DNA of 64,000 nt from Lacimicrobium alkaliphilum (GCF_002591895.1 NZ_NISX01000014.1:54058-118057); one strand, 5' to 3'. Shown: positions 1-9,053, counted from the stretch's first letter. A program made the numbers and translations. The notes: generated by a model from the sequence alone, not told the origin.

Positions 1-1
1 A

Positions 2-844
2 GACGTAAAGTCTTTACAGCAGGCGTTGCTGCACAGTACTTGTTGGAGCCAGGGGCAGAGGCATGTTTATGGGCAGACCCAGCAAAAGCAGCTGTGGGCA
101 AAATGGTTAGCTCATGTTGGTTTGGTTAAACAAGCCGAACCAGTGGTTATTGATACCGGAGCACAGCAACGCTTTGTGCTGTATCAGCTTAGCAATGGCG
201 AGCGCTCATTGTCCGTTGGGGCCTGGCTATATCATAATCATAGTCATATCAAATCGCTTGAAATTGTCCTCGATACTGAGGAGCTGGCCGAGTTTTCGAA
301 TCAGAACCTAGAGCAACTTAAGGACTGGTGGCCATCACCGGATCCACTGGTTTTAAGTGATTTTGATCAGCAGTGTCACCCGCACACCCGCCACGCCGTA
401 CCAGCAGATTTACTGACTATCAAAGGTCAGCCTGTGGCTCAACTGGAGCAGTGGTGGAGCATTTGGCAGCGCTTCAACCTAGCCGCTGTCTCCCATTTAT
501 ATGCTGCCGATTGTGACTGGCAGTACCCGTCGCAACAGGTCCGGAAGCCAGCCGATTTAATCACACTGGTCGCGATGATGAATACACGCTTAACCCGCAG
601 TTATGCACAACTTGAGAAAATCCTGATAGACGCCAGCACCCAGAAAAAAGTTGCCATTGGATGGCGTATTGAGGGTGATATGTTAGACAACAATGGCAAC
701 CCTATCAGGGTACGCCTGCCGATAACCAGCTATCTTGAGTTGTCTTCACAGGGCATCACAAAAGAACGACTGTTATTTGACGAGGCAGCATTCCAGAAAG
801 CTTTTGCGGTTGCCTCTGTGTTCAGCGGCAATGGTAAGGTTTAG
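2..844 (+). CDS. NTF2/SnoaL-like protein, 5' end outside the window
   Basis: The frame is open back to the window edge with no stop, so the true start lies upstream and only the last 280 residues are seen. The C-terminal half reads like an NTF2/SnoaL cone-fold domain: a helix with an early Asp-Trp (CDWQYP), then alternating strands ending in a DEAAF segment. The part before it has similar spacing and may be the end of a first such domain, so the protein is probably a tandem, like the SnoaL-like gene at 6549. Members act as isomerases, cyclases, hydratases or binding proteins, so the reaction cannot be named. It converges on the aldolase gene and probably belongs to the same catabolic cluster. 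Confidence 0.6.
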   Translation, partial: DVKSLQQALLHSTCWSQGQRHVYGQTQQKQLWAKWLAHVGLVKQAEPVVIDTGAQQRFVLYQLSNGERSLSVGAWLYHNHSHIKSLEIVLDTEELAEFSNQNLEQLKDWWPSPDPLVLSDFDQQCHPHTRHAVPADLLTIKGQPVAQLEQWWSIWQRFNLAAVSHLYAADCDWQYPSQQVRKPADLITLVAMMNTRLTRSYAQLEKILIDASTQKKVAIGWRIEGDMLDNNGNPIRVRLPITSYLELSSQGITKERLLFDEAAFQKAFAVASVFSGNGKV

Positions 845-860
845 TCGCAGATAGAATAGC

Positions 861-886
861 CGCTCAGAGTTGGCAACCTCTGAGCG
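861..886. terminator. Hairpin between convergent genes
   Basis: A perfect 9-bp stem (CGCTCAGAG/CTCTGAGCG) with an 8-base loop lies in the 57-bp gap between two convergent genes. Its place suits a bidirectional terminator, but no clear T-run follows on either strand. Confidence 0.4.
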
Positions 887-901
887 CATGGCGAAGGCCA
901 C

Positions 902-1663
902 TCAGCCTATCGTTTTTTGATCAAACTGTTTTCTCAGTGCCGTTGCCCCGGATAACATAAAACTATGATCAGAGCTGAGCAGAAACAGGCTCACGCCTAA
1001 TTTTCGCCAGTGGGGAATTTCATCCAGATCGGCGACAAAAATGCCGGTTGAACGGCCGTGACGCCGGGCCGACTTTAGGATAACTTCAACCGCGTCTACT
1101 ACTCTTGCGGCTTTGGCATCGGTTTCCCCCAGAGCCACTGTTAAATCCATACGCCCGATAAATAAGCAATCACAGCCTTCCACCCCGGCTATATCGTCGA
1201 TACTTTCAAGGGCATCAATATCTTCAATCTGAGCAATAACGACCGCCTCTTTACTCGCTTCGAGATTATCCGGTAAGGTGTGGGTGGTATAACCGGCAAA
1301 CCGGGTAGAGCCTGCGTAACCTCTGCCCTGATCACCATAAAAACACGCTTTGATGATTCGCTCCAGTTGCCCGGCACTTTTTACATGAGGAACCACAACG
1401 CCGTCAGCGCCAATATCCAGGGCGTTTAGTAATGTGGCATTCTCAGCATCCGCAACCCGAATCAGGACGGGTTTCTGGTTTGCATGACAAGCCAGTACGT
1501 TGGCATCCAAATCGCTGCGGTTATAAGGGGCATGCTCCGCATCCAGACACAGCACGTCCAGGGGAGTGCGACTCATCACCTCTGCCACATGGTAATGGGG
1601 GGTTTTTAGAAAAGTCCCCAGAACCGGCTCACCAGATTGAAGACGTTGTTTTAATCTTTGCAT
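902..1663 (-). CDS. HpcH/HpaI-family class II aldolase
   Basis: 253-residue metal-dependent aldolase of the HpaI/YfaU/GarL type, which reversibly cleaves 2-keto-3-deoxy (sugar) acids or 4-hydroxy-2-oxo acids to pyruvate plus an aldehyde. Visible family features are the active-site His in DAEHAP, the Arg in LIRV, the metal-binding Glu in QIED and the metal-binding Asp in GRMDL. GRMDL replaces the commoner GPNDL. An in-frame start 49 codons further upstream is possible but would run deep into the hydrolase gene. The ATG at 1663 has an AAGAGAG ribosome site and overlaps the hydrolase stop by 13 bases, implying translational coupling. It is the last gene of the left-going operon and would make the final cleavage of a catabolic route; the substrate is unknown. 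Confidence 0.8.
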   Translation of the reverse strand: MQRLKQRLQSGEPVLGTFLKTPHYHVAEVMSRTPLDVLCLDAEHAPYNRSDLDANVLACHANQKPVLIRVADAENATLLNALDIGADGVVVPHVKSAGQLERIIKACFYGDQGRGYAGSTRFAGYTTHTLPDNLEASKEAVVIAQIEDIDALESIDDIAGVEGCDCLFIGRMDLTVALGETDAKAARVVDAVEVILKSARRHGRSTGIFVADLDEIPHWRKLGVSLFLLSSDHSFMLSGATALRKQFDQKTIG

Positions 1664-2361
1664 ACTTGCTGCTCTCTTAGCCATTGGCTTAGTGATTCGG
1701 TTACGGCTTCGGGTTGATCCAGGCTGACAAAGTGGCCTGCTTCGGCCAGCAGTATCTGTTTCACTTGCTTTGCCCTGGCCGCCATACGCTGTTGCCCGGC
1801 TGGCGGGCACAGTGGATCTTTTTCACCACTAATAAGAAGAAAAGGTACCGATGCCACTGCGATGGTCTGATAGGAGTCCGGGCGTTCAGCAAGTACCCGC
1901 AACTGCGCTTTGTAGCCTTCAAGACCGACCTGTTGAGCCATCTCAACGATCAATTCCTGGCTTTGCGGTGTTGGGCGCGCCTGATATTTGGGTAAATAAT
2001 ACTGGCGCAACATATGTTCGAGCCCATCTTCTGCCGCTACTGCAAGATGTTCCCTGCGAACCATTTCCCCACCGGGTTTATCTTTATGGGCGTTGCTGGA
2101 TATCAGTATTACGCCCTTTACCGTTTCGGGATGTTGGCGGAGCAACTCAAATGCCACCATCCCCCCCATGGAGAAAGCAGCCAGATAACAAGGCTGTTTT
2201 TGAGTGGCATTTAGTACGGCTGCGGCCATGTCAGTGAGGCAGTTCGCGTGACCAAAATGAACATCGATGCATTGATGCCCGTCTGCTTGCAGAGCGTTTA
2301 TTGTGTGAGAAAAATGCGCATTGTTACACAGGGTGCCGGGCAAAAAAGCTATCTTACTCAT
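1651..2361 (-). CDS. Alpha/beta hydrolase
   Basis: 236-residue alpha/beta-hydrolase fold protein. The nucleophile elbow is AFSMGG with Ser as nucleophile, the acid is probably the Asp in GEKDPLCP, and the catalytic His is in EAGHFVSLDQPE, so the triad looks complete. It could be an esterase, a lactonase or a C-C hydrolase. The ATG at 2361 is preceded by a strong AAGGAG site and overlaps the LacI stop by 8 bases, so translation is coupled to the regulator. A start 12 codons upstream is possible but lacks such a site. Its position between regulator and aldolase suggests it opens an ester or lactone on the same route. Confidence 0.8.
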   Translation of the reverse strand: MSKIAFLPGTLCNNAHFSHTINALQADGHQCIDVHFGHANCLTDMAAAVLNATQKQPCYLAAFSMGGMVAFELLRQHPETVKGVILISSNAHKDKPGGEMVRREHLAVAAEDGLEHMLRQYYLPKYQARPTPQSQELIVEMAQQVGLEGYKAQLRVLAERPDSYQTIAVASVPFLLISGEKDPLCPPAGQQRMAARAKQVKQILLAEAGHFVSLDQPEAVTESLSQWLREQQVCKD

Positions 2362-3376
2362 CTTCACTCCTTGCTGTGGCAACCGAGTTACCTTCAATCA
2401 GGGTGCCCGGCCAGTAGCGGCTTTCCGGAGGATTGTGTGGATTTTCGATCAGGTTAACCAGTGTGTCTACAGCAGCCTTAGTCATGTAACTGGTAGGCTG
2501 GCTGACAGTCGTCAGACGGTAACTGTACCAGGCTGATGCGCTGATGCCGTCAAAGCCGACCACAGACAAATCCTCGGGAACCCGCAATTGCTGCTTCTCC
2601 CGTGCTTCATCGATAACGCCTATGGCCATGGCATCATTGGCACAGATAACAGCGGTAGGCGCCATTGCATTTTGCAGATGGCTATGCAGCGCCTGTTGGC
2701 CCGACTCATAGGAATAGTCTCCGCGTACCACCGGTACGTTATCAATGCCGTGCTGCAGCAATGCCTTTTGTGCCCCGGTTAAACGTGCTGTGGCGACGTC
2801 GGAGTCTTGGGGGCCGGCTACTATCAGATATCGGCGATGGTGGTGTCTGACCAACAAGTCCACCAGCATTTTCAGCCCCTGATCATGATTGCAGCATACG
2901 GAACTGACAGAATGATCCGGCACCTCCCTGTTATAAAGAACCACCGGAATATTATGCTGTGCGAACTGTTTTACACTCTCGACCTCGAAGTGAGCGGTCA
3001 GCGCTACCACACCATCAACCTGGTAGGTCAGAATTTGCTCGATGACCCCGTCAAGTTGCTCTGCTTCATCGAGTGTGAACAACAATACCCGTTTATTGTG
3101 TAACGCAATTTGCTTGTTCAGCAGGCTTAATACGTCAGGGAAGTTGAGGTTAGCCCGTGAAGATACGATCACCGCTATCATCCCGGAACTTTGGTTGATC
3201 AACATTCTGGCAATCGCATTAGGCCTGTAACCCAGCCTGTCGGCAGTTTTAAGCACCTTCTCCCGGGTTTTTTCAGAAACACTGACCCCGGGACGAAATA
3301 CCCGGGAGACAGCCGATTGCGACACCCCGGCTTCCCGGGCCACATCATAAGAGGTCACGCGTTTATTTTTACTCAA
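2354..3376 (-). CDS. LacI-family transcriptional regulator
   Basis: 340 residues. The N-terminal helix-turn-helix and hinge are typical of LacI/GalR (VTSYDVAREAGVSQSAVSR at about residues 7-25, then a hinge helix with RPNAIARML). The rest is a periplasmic-binding-protein-like effector domain. Such proteins usually repress sugar or sugar-acid catabolic genes and release DNA on binding a pathway sugar. The start codon directly follows the stop of the HisD-like gene (3377), so it is co-transcribed with the genes it presumably controls. The likely operator region is the divergent gap 4655-4774. The sequence does not reveal the effector. Confidence 0.88.
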   Translation of the reverse strand: MSKNKRVTSYDVAREAGVSQSAVSRVFRPGVSVSEKTREKVLKTADRLGYRPNAIARMLINQSSGMIAVIVSSRANLNFPDVLSLLNKQIALHNKRVLLFTLDEAEQLDGVIEQILTYQVDGVVALTAHFEVESVKQFAQHNIPVVLYNREVPDHSVSSVCCNHDQGLKMLVDLLVRHHHRRYLIVAGPQDSDVATARLTGAQKALLQHGIDNVPVVRGDYSYESGQQALHSHLQNAMAPTAVICANDAMAIGVIDEAREKQQLRVPEDLSVVGFDGISASAWYSYRLTTVSQPTSYMTKAAVDTLVNLIENPHNPPESRYWPGTLIEGNSVATARSEDE

Positions 3377-4654
3377 TTAGCTTTTCCTATAGCGTCTTAT
3401 TCGAATATCGGCCTGTTCCTTATGCCCGGCAAAGCCTTCAATAGCGCATAAACGCGAGCAATACTCGCCTACTGCCACTGATGCTTCTTCAGTTATGTGC
3501 TGGAAGGTGCAGGTCTTGAGGAACTTACCCACCCACAGACCACCAGTATATCGGCCCGCTCCCTTGGTGGGTAGCGTATGATTTGTGCCGATACATTTGT
3601 CACCATAAGCTACATTGGTCTCAGGCCCAAGGAAAAGTGCTCCGAAGTTACGCATACCTTCGCGGAAACTGTCTGCATTGCGAAGCATAATCTGCACATG
3701 TTCAAATGCCAGGTTGTTGGCTACCTCTAACATTTCTTCATGGGTATCACAGACTATCACCTCTCCGTAGTCACGCCATGCTGCGCCTGCTACTTCGCCG
3801 GTCGACAGAATCTGTAGCTGGCGCTCAACTTCACGCATCGTATCCTCAGCCAGTTGTTGGCAATTGGTCAGCAATACTGCTGGTGAATTCGGCCCGTGTT
3901 CCGCCTGTCCGAGCAGATCGGCGGCACAAAGCTCTCCATCAACACTGTCATCAGCGATCACGAGCGTCTCGGTAGGGCCGGCAAAAAGATCGATACCAAC
4001 ACGTCCGAACAGTTGCCGTTTAGCTTCTGCCACAAAGGCGTTGCCTGGGCCAACAATCATAGACACCGGCTCGATGTTTTCGGTGCCGACTGCCATTGCT
4101 GCGATGGCCTGTACGCCACCGAAGGTGTAAATTTCATCAGCGCCGGCCATATCCATAGCCACAATAACTGCAGGTGAGGGCTTGCCGTTGAATGGCGGTG
4201 TTGCAGCAATGACACGTTTGACGCCAGCCACTTTGGCCGTTATTACACTCATATGTGCTGAGGCGACCAGCGGATATTTACCCCCGGGAATATAACAACC
4301 GACACTGTCTACGGGAATATGACGATGCCCCAGAGTGACGCCTGGTAATGTTTCAACTTCCACATCTTTCATCGACGCCCGCTGTATGTCTGCAAAGTTT
4401 CTTACCTGCTGCTGAGCCCATTTAATATCATTAATAACATCCTCACTAAGCTCTGCATAACAGGCATCGATCTCTTCTCGTGAAAGCCTGAAAGACTCCG
4501 GAGTCCACTTGTCAAACTTGTTTGAGTATCGCTGTACCGCAGATTCTCCTTCATTTTCTATTTCTTTTATAATTCCCTCGACAATTTCTTTAACATTCTG
4601 ATTATCAATGTTTTTATCGTCTTTATTTTTTCCGGATTTTAAGTATTTGATCAT
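3377..4654 (-). CDS. Histidinol-dehydrogenase-like NAD-dependent dehydrogenase
   Basis: 425 residues, the full length of the HisD family. It keeps the HisD zinc and catalytic signatures: QAEH (Gln and His ligands), EHVQ (the Glu-His general-base pair), GDKCIGTNH (Asp ligand) and EGFAGH near the C-terminus. It sits in a catabolic operon with LacI, a hydrolase and an aldolase, not in a his operon. It is therefore more likely a catabolic paralogue of the HpsN type (sulfopropanediol dehydrogenase), which oxidises an alcohol to an acid in two NAD-dependent steps. The family assignment is firm; the substrate is inference and is not identified. It is the first gene of the left-going operon. Confidence 0.85.
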   Translation of the reverse strand: MIKYLKSGKNKDDKNIDNQNVKEIVEGIIKEIENEGESAVQRYSNKFDKWTPESFRLSREEIDACYAELSEDVINDIKWAQQQVRNFADIQRASMKDVEVETLPGVTLGHRHIPVDSVGCYIPGGKYPLVASAHMSVITAKVAGVKRVIAATPPFNGKPSPAVIVAMDMAGADEIYTFGGVQAIAAMAVGTENIEPVSMIVGPGNAFVAEAKRQLFGRVGIDLFAGPTETLVIADDSVDGELCAADLLGQAEHGPNSPAVLLTNCQQLAEDTMREVERQLQILSTGEVAGAAWRDYGEVIVCDTHEEMLEVANNLAFEHVQIMLRNADSFREGMRNFGALFLGPETNVAYGDKCIGTNHTLPTKGAGRYTGGLWVGKFLKTCTFQHITEEASVAVGEYCSRLCAIEGFAGHKEQADIRIRRYRKS

Positions 4655-4774
4655 CTCTTACCTCTGGCAGGATTGGTTTGTATTTACAATAAATTCATAC
4701 TATTTTAGCTTGAATTTGACATAAAAGTACATAATAATGACTTCGAATGCAATGTTAAATTTAAAGGTGTCTTT
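4655..4774. promoter_or_regulatory. Divergent promoter region of the catabolic cluster
   Basis: A 120-bp AT-rich gap separates the outward-facing HisD-like and SDR genes, so both promoters must lie here or further inside. A TTGACA hexamer and a TTCGAA palindrome are visible, but no convincing paired -35/-10 set or perfect LacI operator could be fixed. Binding by the cluster's own LacI regulator is expected, not shown. Confidence 0.5.
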
Positions 4775-5515
4775 ATGGGATTTTCTCCATCACTGTTAGA
4801 CGGCAAAAAAATACTGATTACGGGTGCCGGAAAGGGTATCGGCCGTGCCTGTGCCCTGATGGCATCAGAATGTGGTGCTCAGGTGATCGCAGTAGCGAGA
4901 ACTGAATCTGACTTAAAAGGCATGCAGGAGTGCTGCACAGGCTCTGTTGAGTACTGGGTAGGCGATGTTACCCGCGATGAACTTTGTAACAGGATTCACA
5001 ATCTTGACTCGCTGGATGGTCTGATTAATAACGCCGGGCTTAACCGGGTTGCTCCGATGATTGAACAAACCGATGAAAACATCGATGCCGTTATTCAACT
5101 GAATATCCGCTCTGCCTACAAAATCGCCCAGGCGGCTATCAGTCCTATGCTGCGGGCGCAGTCCGGGAGCATCGTAAATATGTCATCTCAGATGGGTTTT
5201 GTTGGCTCGCCAGGACGAACCCTTTACTGCATGAGCAAGCATGCTATTGAGGGGCTAACCAAAGCGATGGCGGTCGAGCTGGGAGTGAGTAACATCCGGG
5301 TCAATACGGTTGCACCGACTTTTATCAAAACCCCAATGACCGAGCCCATGCTCGATGATCCTGAGTTCAGAAAAATGGTGATGTCTAACATCCCCCTTAA
5401 TCATCTCGGAACAGTGGATGATGTGGCTAATGCCTGCATCTTTTTGCTGAGCTCTCTTTCCAACACAACCACCGGCAGTTGCGTCAAAGTTGACGGTGGC
5501 TGGACCGCACACTAA
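4775..5515 (+). CDS. SDR-family oxidoreductase
   Basis: 246-residue classical short-chain dehydrogenase/reductase. The Rossmann fingerprint TGAGKGIG is at residues 16-23, NNAG at 85-88, the catalytic Ser in MSSQMG near 137 and the YxxxK pair at Tyr151/Lys155, so it should be active. The residues after the second strand (AVARTESDL) resemble NADP-preferring L-xylulose-reductase-like members, but cofactor and substrate are inference. It is the first gene of the right-going operon, and the bicupin starts 13 bases after its stop. It would interconvert a hydroxyl and a keto group in the unknown pathway. Confidence 0.88.
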   Translation: MGFSPSLLDGKKILITGAGKGIGRACALMASECGAQVIAVARTESDLKGMQECCTGSVEYWVGDVTRDELCNRIHNLDSLDGLINNAGLNRVAPMIEQTDENIDAVIQLNIRSAYKIAQAAISPMLRAQSGSIVNMSSQMGFVGSPGRTLYCMSKHAIEGLTKAMAVELGVSNIRVNTVAPTFIKTPMTEPMLDDPEFRKMVMSNIPLNHLGTVDDVANACIFLLSSLSNTTTGSCVKVDGGWTAH

Positions 5516-5528
5516 TCAGGAGTACAAC

Positions 5529-6530
5529 ATGAAATCTGTGCAACAGCGCCTGGTGCGCTATAGCGATTTGATTCCCTGCAAAAATGCTTTCATTGATACC
5601 CGCTCGCCGGGCAGTGACAAAAAAGAGAACTTTACCATTATCGGTCCCGGAGTCTCGGAGAATCCGGACCAACACATTCATATTACTGTAGCGCACGGAT
5701 TCAATATAGGAGGTGCCCGCCAGCCACCAGGCTGCCTGAACTCTCAGCACAGTCATCTGACTGAAGAATTTTTTGTCGTTGAAAGAGGCCAGTGGGCGTT
5801 TACCAGCGGTGTGAACGCCGATGATGGTCGGGTGGTTTTGAATGAAGGTGATGTGATATCCATTCCCATGGATATTTTTCGTGGGTTTGAAAATGTGGGC
5901 AATGATCTCGGCTATCTTTACGCGGTGTTGGGAGGAGATGACCCCGGACGGGTATTATGGGTGCCGAGTGTATTTGAGATGGCACGGGTATATGGGTTGA
6001 TTCTGCTCGAAAATGGAGCGCTGGTGGATACCAGGGCCGGGCAGAAGGTACCTGAGGGTGTAAGGCCTATGCCCGTCACAAGTGAAGAGCAGGTGAAGGC
6101 GCATCGCATCGTAACCGATGACGACCTGGAAAAGGTTGTACTGCGCTATAACGCTTTTGATTGGCACGCTGACTCCGCTCTGGTCAGGAATTCAGATGCG
6201 CAGGAAGCCCCATTGGTTGGGCCTGCTTCAGAGGCAGAGCAACTCGGGGAGTCGAATCTTAACTGGGAGCATGGTTTTGCAGTTCGCGCGCTGAAACTGC
6301 CCGCCGGTGCGGCTATTGCCGCTCATACCCGAGCCGAAGAGGAAGTGCTCATGGTGCACCAGGGCGAACTCAGTGTAAGCACAGGCGGTGAGACTATTAT
6401 CCTGCGCAAAAGCGATAATTTTACTACCCCTATAGGTGCGGTGCGCCAGTTTGAAAATACCGGCGATCAACCCTGTGTAGTCTATATCACTCGTCGCGGT
6501 AATCAGCCTCAGGCACCGATATTCTGTTAA
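5529..6530 (+). CDS. Bicupin protein
   Basis: 333 residues with two cupin barrels. The first (about residues 60-150) has a metal-type motif with His-Ser-His followed by two Glu (SQHSHLTEEFF) and a later GDVISIP turn. The second (about 250-330) keeps the glycine turns and an HTRAEEE stretch but lacks the second His, so it may bind metal poorly or be structural. The ATG at 5529 follows an AGGAG site; a longer in-frame start would overlap the SDR gene. Bicupins include dioxygenases, isomerases and sugar-binding enzymes, so no reaction is claimed. It lies between the SDR and SnoaL-like genes with gaps under 20 bases. Confidence 0.8.
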   Translation: MKSVQQRLVRYSDLIPCKNAFIDTRSPGSDKKENFTIIGPGVSENPDQHIHITVAHGFNIGGARQPPGCLNSQHSHLTEEFFVVERGQWAFTSGVNADDGRVVLNEGDVISIPMDIFRGFENVGNDLGYLYAVLGGDDPGRVLWVPSVFEMARVYGLILLENGALVDTRAGQKVPEGVRPMPVTSEEQVKAHRIVTDDDLEKVVLRYNAFDWHADSALVRNSDAQEAPLVGPASEAEQLGESNLNWEHGFAVRALKLPAGAAIAAHTRAEEEVLMVHQGELSVSTGGETIILRKSDNFTTPIGAVRQFENTGDQPCVVYITRRGNQPQAPIFC

Positions 6531-6548
6531 TTCCTCAAGAGGGCTACT

Positions 6549-7562
6549 ATGATCACTAACAATCAACATTTTAAATCCCTGATGGCGCCCTACACGGAGG
6601 CCATGTACAACTTTTCTCTCGATACGCTGGTGCGTATTAGCCAGGATCTGTTTCACCCGGCCGCAAGCATCAATTTTTGCGTGCCATTTGACTCGATGAC
6701 CGGAGCCAGCACCTTACTGGAAAACGTCTACGAACCCTTGTCTAAAGCTGTTCCCGATCTGGAGCGGCGCGATACCATCGCTGTTGCTGGTGAAGATGGG
6801 CAGGGGCAGCAATGGGTTGGTTATTGCGGCTATTACACGGGGCTGTTTAATGCACCCTGGTTAGGTATTCCTGCGACCGGCCAGCAAATGCATATGCGCT
6901 TCCATGAGTTCTACCGGTTTGAAGACAATAAAGTGGTTGAGGTACAGGCTATCTGGGACCTGCCGGAGCTGATGATGCAGGCTAACGCCTGGCCCATGTC
7001 CCCAAGTTTGGGGCGTGAATGGCACGTTCCGGCCCCGAAAACGCAGGATGGCATACAGGAAAGAGAAGAGGATCCCGCGTTAACACAACAAAGCCATCAG
7101 CTGGTGGAGGCTATGTTAAAAAGCCTGGGCAAATATGCCGAGGGAGGTGTGGACGCCATGCAACTGGAACAATACTGGCACCCGAAAGCCAGTTGGTACG
7201 GGCCCTCTGGCATTGGCACCGGGCGTGGTATCCGGGGCTTTCGTCAGGTTCATCAGAGGGCTTTTTTACAAGGTATGCCAGATCGCAACGGCGATCCTGA
7301 CAACGGTCATTTATTTTCCCAGAACAATTATGTGGCTTTTACCGGCTGGCCGGGTATGCATATGACCATCTCTGAGGATGGCTGGCTGGGTATTCCTCCG
7401 GTCAACAAAAGAATCACCATGCGCAGTCTGGATTTCTGGCGCAACGAGAAGGGTATGATACGTGAAAACTGGGTGCTGATTGATCTGCTTCACGTCTATC
7501 GGCAAATCGGGGTGGATGTGCTTGCCCGATTACGCCAACTGGTAGATAACAAACGTTGCTGA
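6549..7562 (+). CDS. Two-domain SnoaL-like (NTF2-fold) protein
   Basis: 337 residues made of two NTF2/SnoaL-like domains, about 1-155 and 165-330. Each has the family pattern of an early helix, an aromatic-rich sheet (GYYTGLFNAPWLGIP in the first, GWPGMHMTISEDGWLGIP in the second) and a closing strand with a conserved Trp (RENWVLIDLLH). SnoaL-like ester cyclases and isomerases use an Asp/His pair in the cone, but I cannot fix which residues act here. An AAGAGGG site precedes the ATG. With the NTF2-like gene at the left edge, the cluster has two such tandem proteins, which is uncommon in plain sugar catabolism. Confidence 0.75.
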   Translation: MITNNQHFKSLMAPYTEAMYNFSLDTLVRISQDLFHPAASINFCVPFDSMTGASTLLENVYEPLSKAVPDLERRDTIAVAGEDGQGQQWVGYCGYYTGLFNAPWLGIPATGQQMHMRFHEFYRFEDNKVVEVQAIWDLPELMMQANAWPMSPSLGREWHVPAPKTQDGIQEREEDPALTQQSHQLVEAMLKSLGKYAEGGVDAMQLEQYWHPKASWYGPSGIGTGRGIRGFRQVHQRAFLQGMPDRNGDPDNGHLFSQNNYVAFTGWPGMHMTISEDGWLGIPPVNKRITMRSLDFWRNEKGMIRENWVLIDLLHVYRQIGVDVLARLRQLVDNKRC

Positions 7563-7624
7563 CATGGCCGCTGAGGTCAGGATAGGGCTGGCCTTAAAAG
7601 TGCGTCTATTATCCCCCGGAGGTA

Positions 7625-8236
7625 ATGCCTTTGCTCTTCCCTCGCATGTATTCCACGCTGGAGGAAGCTTTCGCCCTGTTGCTGGCCGCCATGCTGCTCT
7701 CGCTGGGAGTAACCTTCTTTGAGGCCAGCAGTGCTATCAGCGGTGGCCTGACAGGCCTGACCATGCTGTTGGTTGATTATGTGCCGGTAAGTTTTGGTAC
7801 TCTGCTGGTGATATTGAACCTGCCCTTTTATCTGCTGGCTTATTTCAGGATCGGCAAAGTCGTTGCCTTTAAAAGCGTGTTCTGTTCCTCGCTGGTGTCT
7901 TTGTGTGTGGATCACATGTGGAGTGTGTTGGATATTGCTTATATTCATCCTCTTTATGCGGCCGTTGCCGGCGGGATGTTATTCGGATGCGGCCTGCTGA
8001 TACTGCTGCGCCACAACGGCTCTCTGGGTGGTTTCACCATCCTCGCGATGTATATGGAAAGGCGCTGGAGCATTCATATTGGCCGGACGCAGCTTATAAT
8101 TGACATCCTGATAATAAGTCTTAGTTATATTCACGCTTCGCTGATGGGGCTGATATTGTCCTGCCTTGCGGTTAGTTTGCTTAATCTGGTGATTATACTT
8201 AATCACAAACCCCGCGGTTACCGGGGGATTGGCTAG
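7625..8236 (+). CDS. YitT/DUF161-type membrane protein
   Basis: 203 residues with about five to six hydrophobic segments and the family's glycine-rich early motif (SSAISGGLTGLTMLL) and later NGSLGGFTIL motif. This matches the YitT (DUF161) integral membrane family, whose transport function is still poorly defined. A GGAGG site lies only about 3 bases before the ATG at 7625; the next in-frame ATG, 21 bases on, is an alternative start. It is the only membrane protein of the right-going operon, so uptake or export of the pathway substrate is a possible role. Confidence 0.75.
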   Translation: MPLLFPRMYSTLEEAFALLLAAMLLSLGVTFFEASSAISGGLTGLTMLLVDYVPVSFGTLLVILNLPFYLLAYFRIGKVVAFKSVFCSSLVSLCVDHMWSVLDIAYIHPLYAAVAGGMLFGCGLLILLRHNGSLGGFTILAMYMERRWSIHIGRTQLIIDILIISLSYIHASLMGLILSCLAVSLLNLVIILNHKPRGYRGIG

Positions 8237-8243
8237 GGAAGAT

Positions 8244-9053
8244 CTATGGTATCCGCTCGATTTCAGCGAAATAGAGCCGTTCACTTTGTTGCTGCAACTC
8301 ATCAATATGCTGGCGGGTAGCCAGTTCATTGGCAACTTTGTCAAATTGAGAGAACAGATGCTGGCAAGGGGAACGTTCAGAAAAGCTAAAGTGTACGGTG
8401 TTGGCACCCAATGAAAAGGGCGAGACAGTCAGTTGATCCTGAATACCCATCCTGGCCAGGTGGGCCTGGCCGTCATGTAAAGCCGATACAGCAAAATCAA
8501 ATTTTCCCTGCAGCACTGCACCCAGCATGGCAAAATTATCTTTAAATTCCTGAGTCGTGGCCAGGCGTCGTATCTTTCGATCCAGTCTGTCACCGTAGCT
8601 GGCTCCGGCGGGAACAACGCCCTTTAATCCTTCTATATCTGCCAGCCTGGTAATAATGCCTTGATACTTTACCGGATAAAAAATTCGAATATCGTTAGTA
8701 AACAGTGCCTTTGACATCAACCAGTTTTGTTCCCGATACTGATTTGAATAGTGACCGATGATTAAATCGACTTTACCCATTTCCAGCCACAACTGTGCTC
8801 GTTTCCAGGGTAGTGGCCGGACGAAACTCAGTTCTACCGATAACTCCCTGGCGGTCTGCAGAAGCAATTCTACAGCGATGCCACTGATTCTGGAGGTATC
8901 TGAAGGGACGGCAAATGAGACCGGAAACCAGTTCTCACTGACGACCGCTTTTAACTGTTCACAAGTCTGCCGTGCCTGAACCTCCGGCTGGATGGCACAG
9001 AGGCCCAATGATGCCAGGGTGAATGTCAGAAAACACTTAAGCTGCTTTGCCAT
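8244..9053 (-). CDS. Periplasmic solute-binding family 3 protein
   Basis: 269 residues beginning with a signal peptide (hydrophobic core FLTFTLASLGLC, probable cleavage after VQA). The mature part has the two-lobed family 3 pattern, including PLPWKRAQLWLEMGKVDLIIG and a PAGASYGDRLD segment. No ABC permease or ATPase adjoins it, so it resembles the orphan periplasmic binding proteins common in Alteromonadales, whose ligands are unknown. The ATG at 9053 was chosen because it puts the signal peptide at the N-terminus; an upstream in-frame start at 9116 is possible. It converges on the YitT gene with a 7-base gap. Confidence 0.75.
   Translation of the reverse strand: MAKQLKCFLTFTLASLGLCAIQPEVQARQTCEQLKAVVSENWFPVSFAVPSDTSRISGIAVELLLQTARELSVELSFVRPLPWKRAQLWLEMGKVDLIIGHYSNQYREQNWLMSKALFTNDIRIFYPVKYQGIITRLADIEGLKGVVPAGASYGDRLDRKIRRLATTQEFKDNFAMLGAVLQGKFDFAVSALHDGQAHLARMGIQDQLTVSPFSLGANTVHFSFSERSPCQHLFSQFDKVANELATRQHIDELQQQSERLYFAEIERIP

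Noticed and set aside
3377..4654. Annotation as biosynthetic hisD
   Set aside because: No his genes are nearby and the operon is catabolic in content, so only a HisD-like family name is supported.
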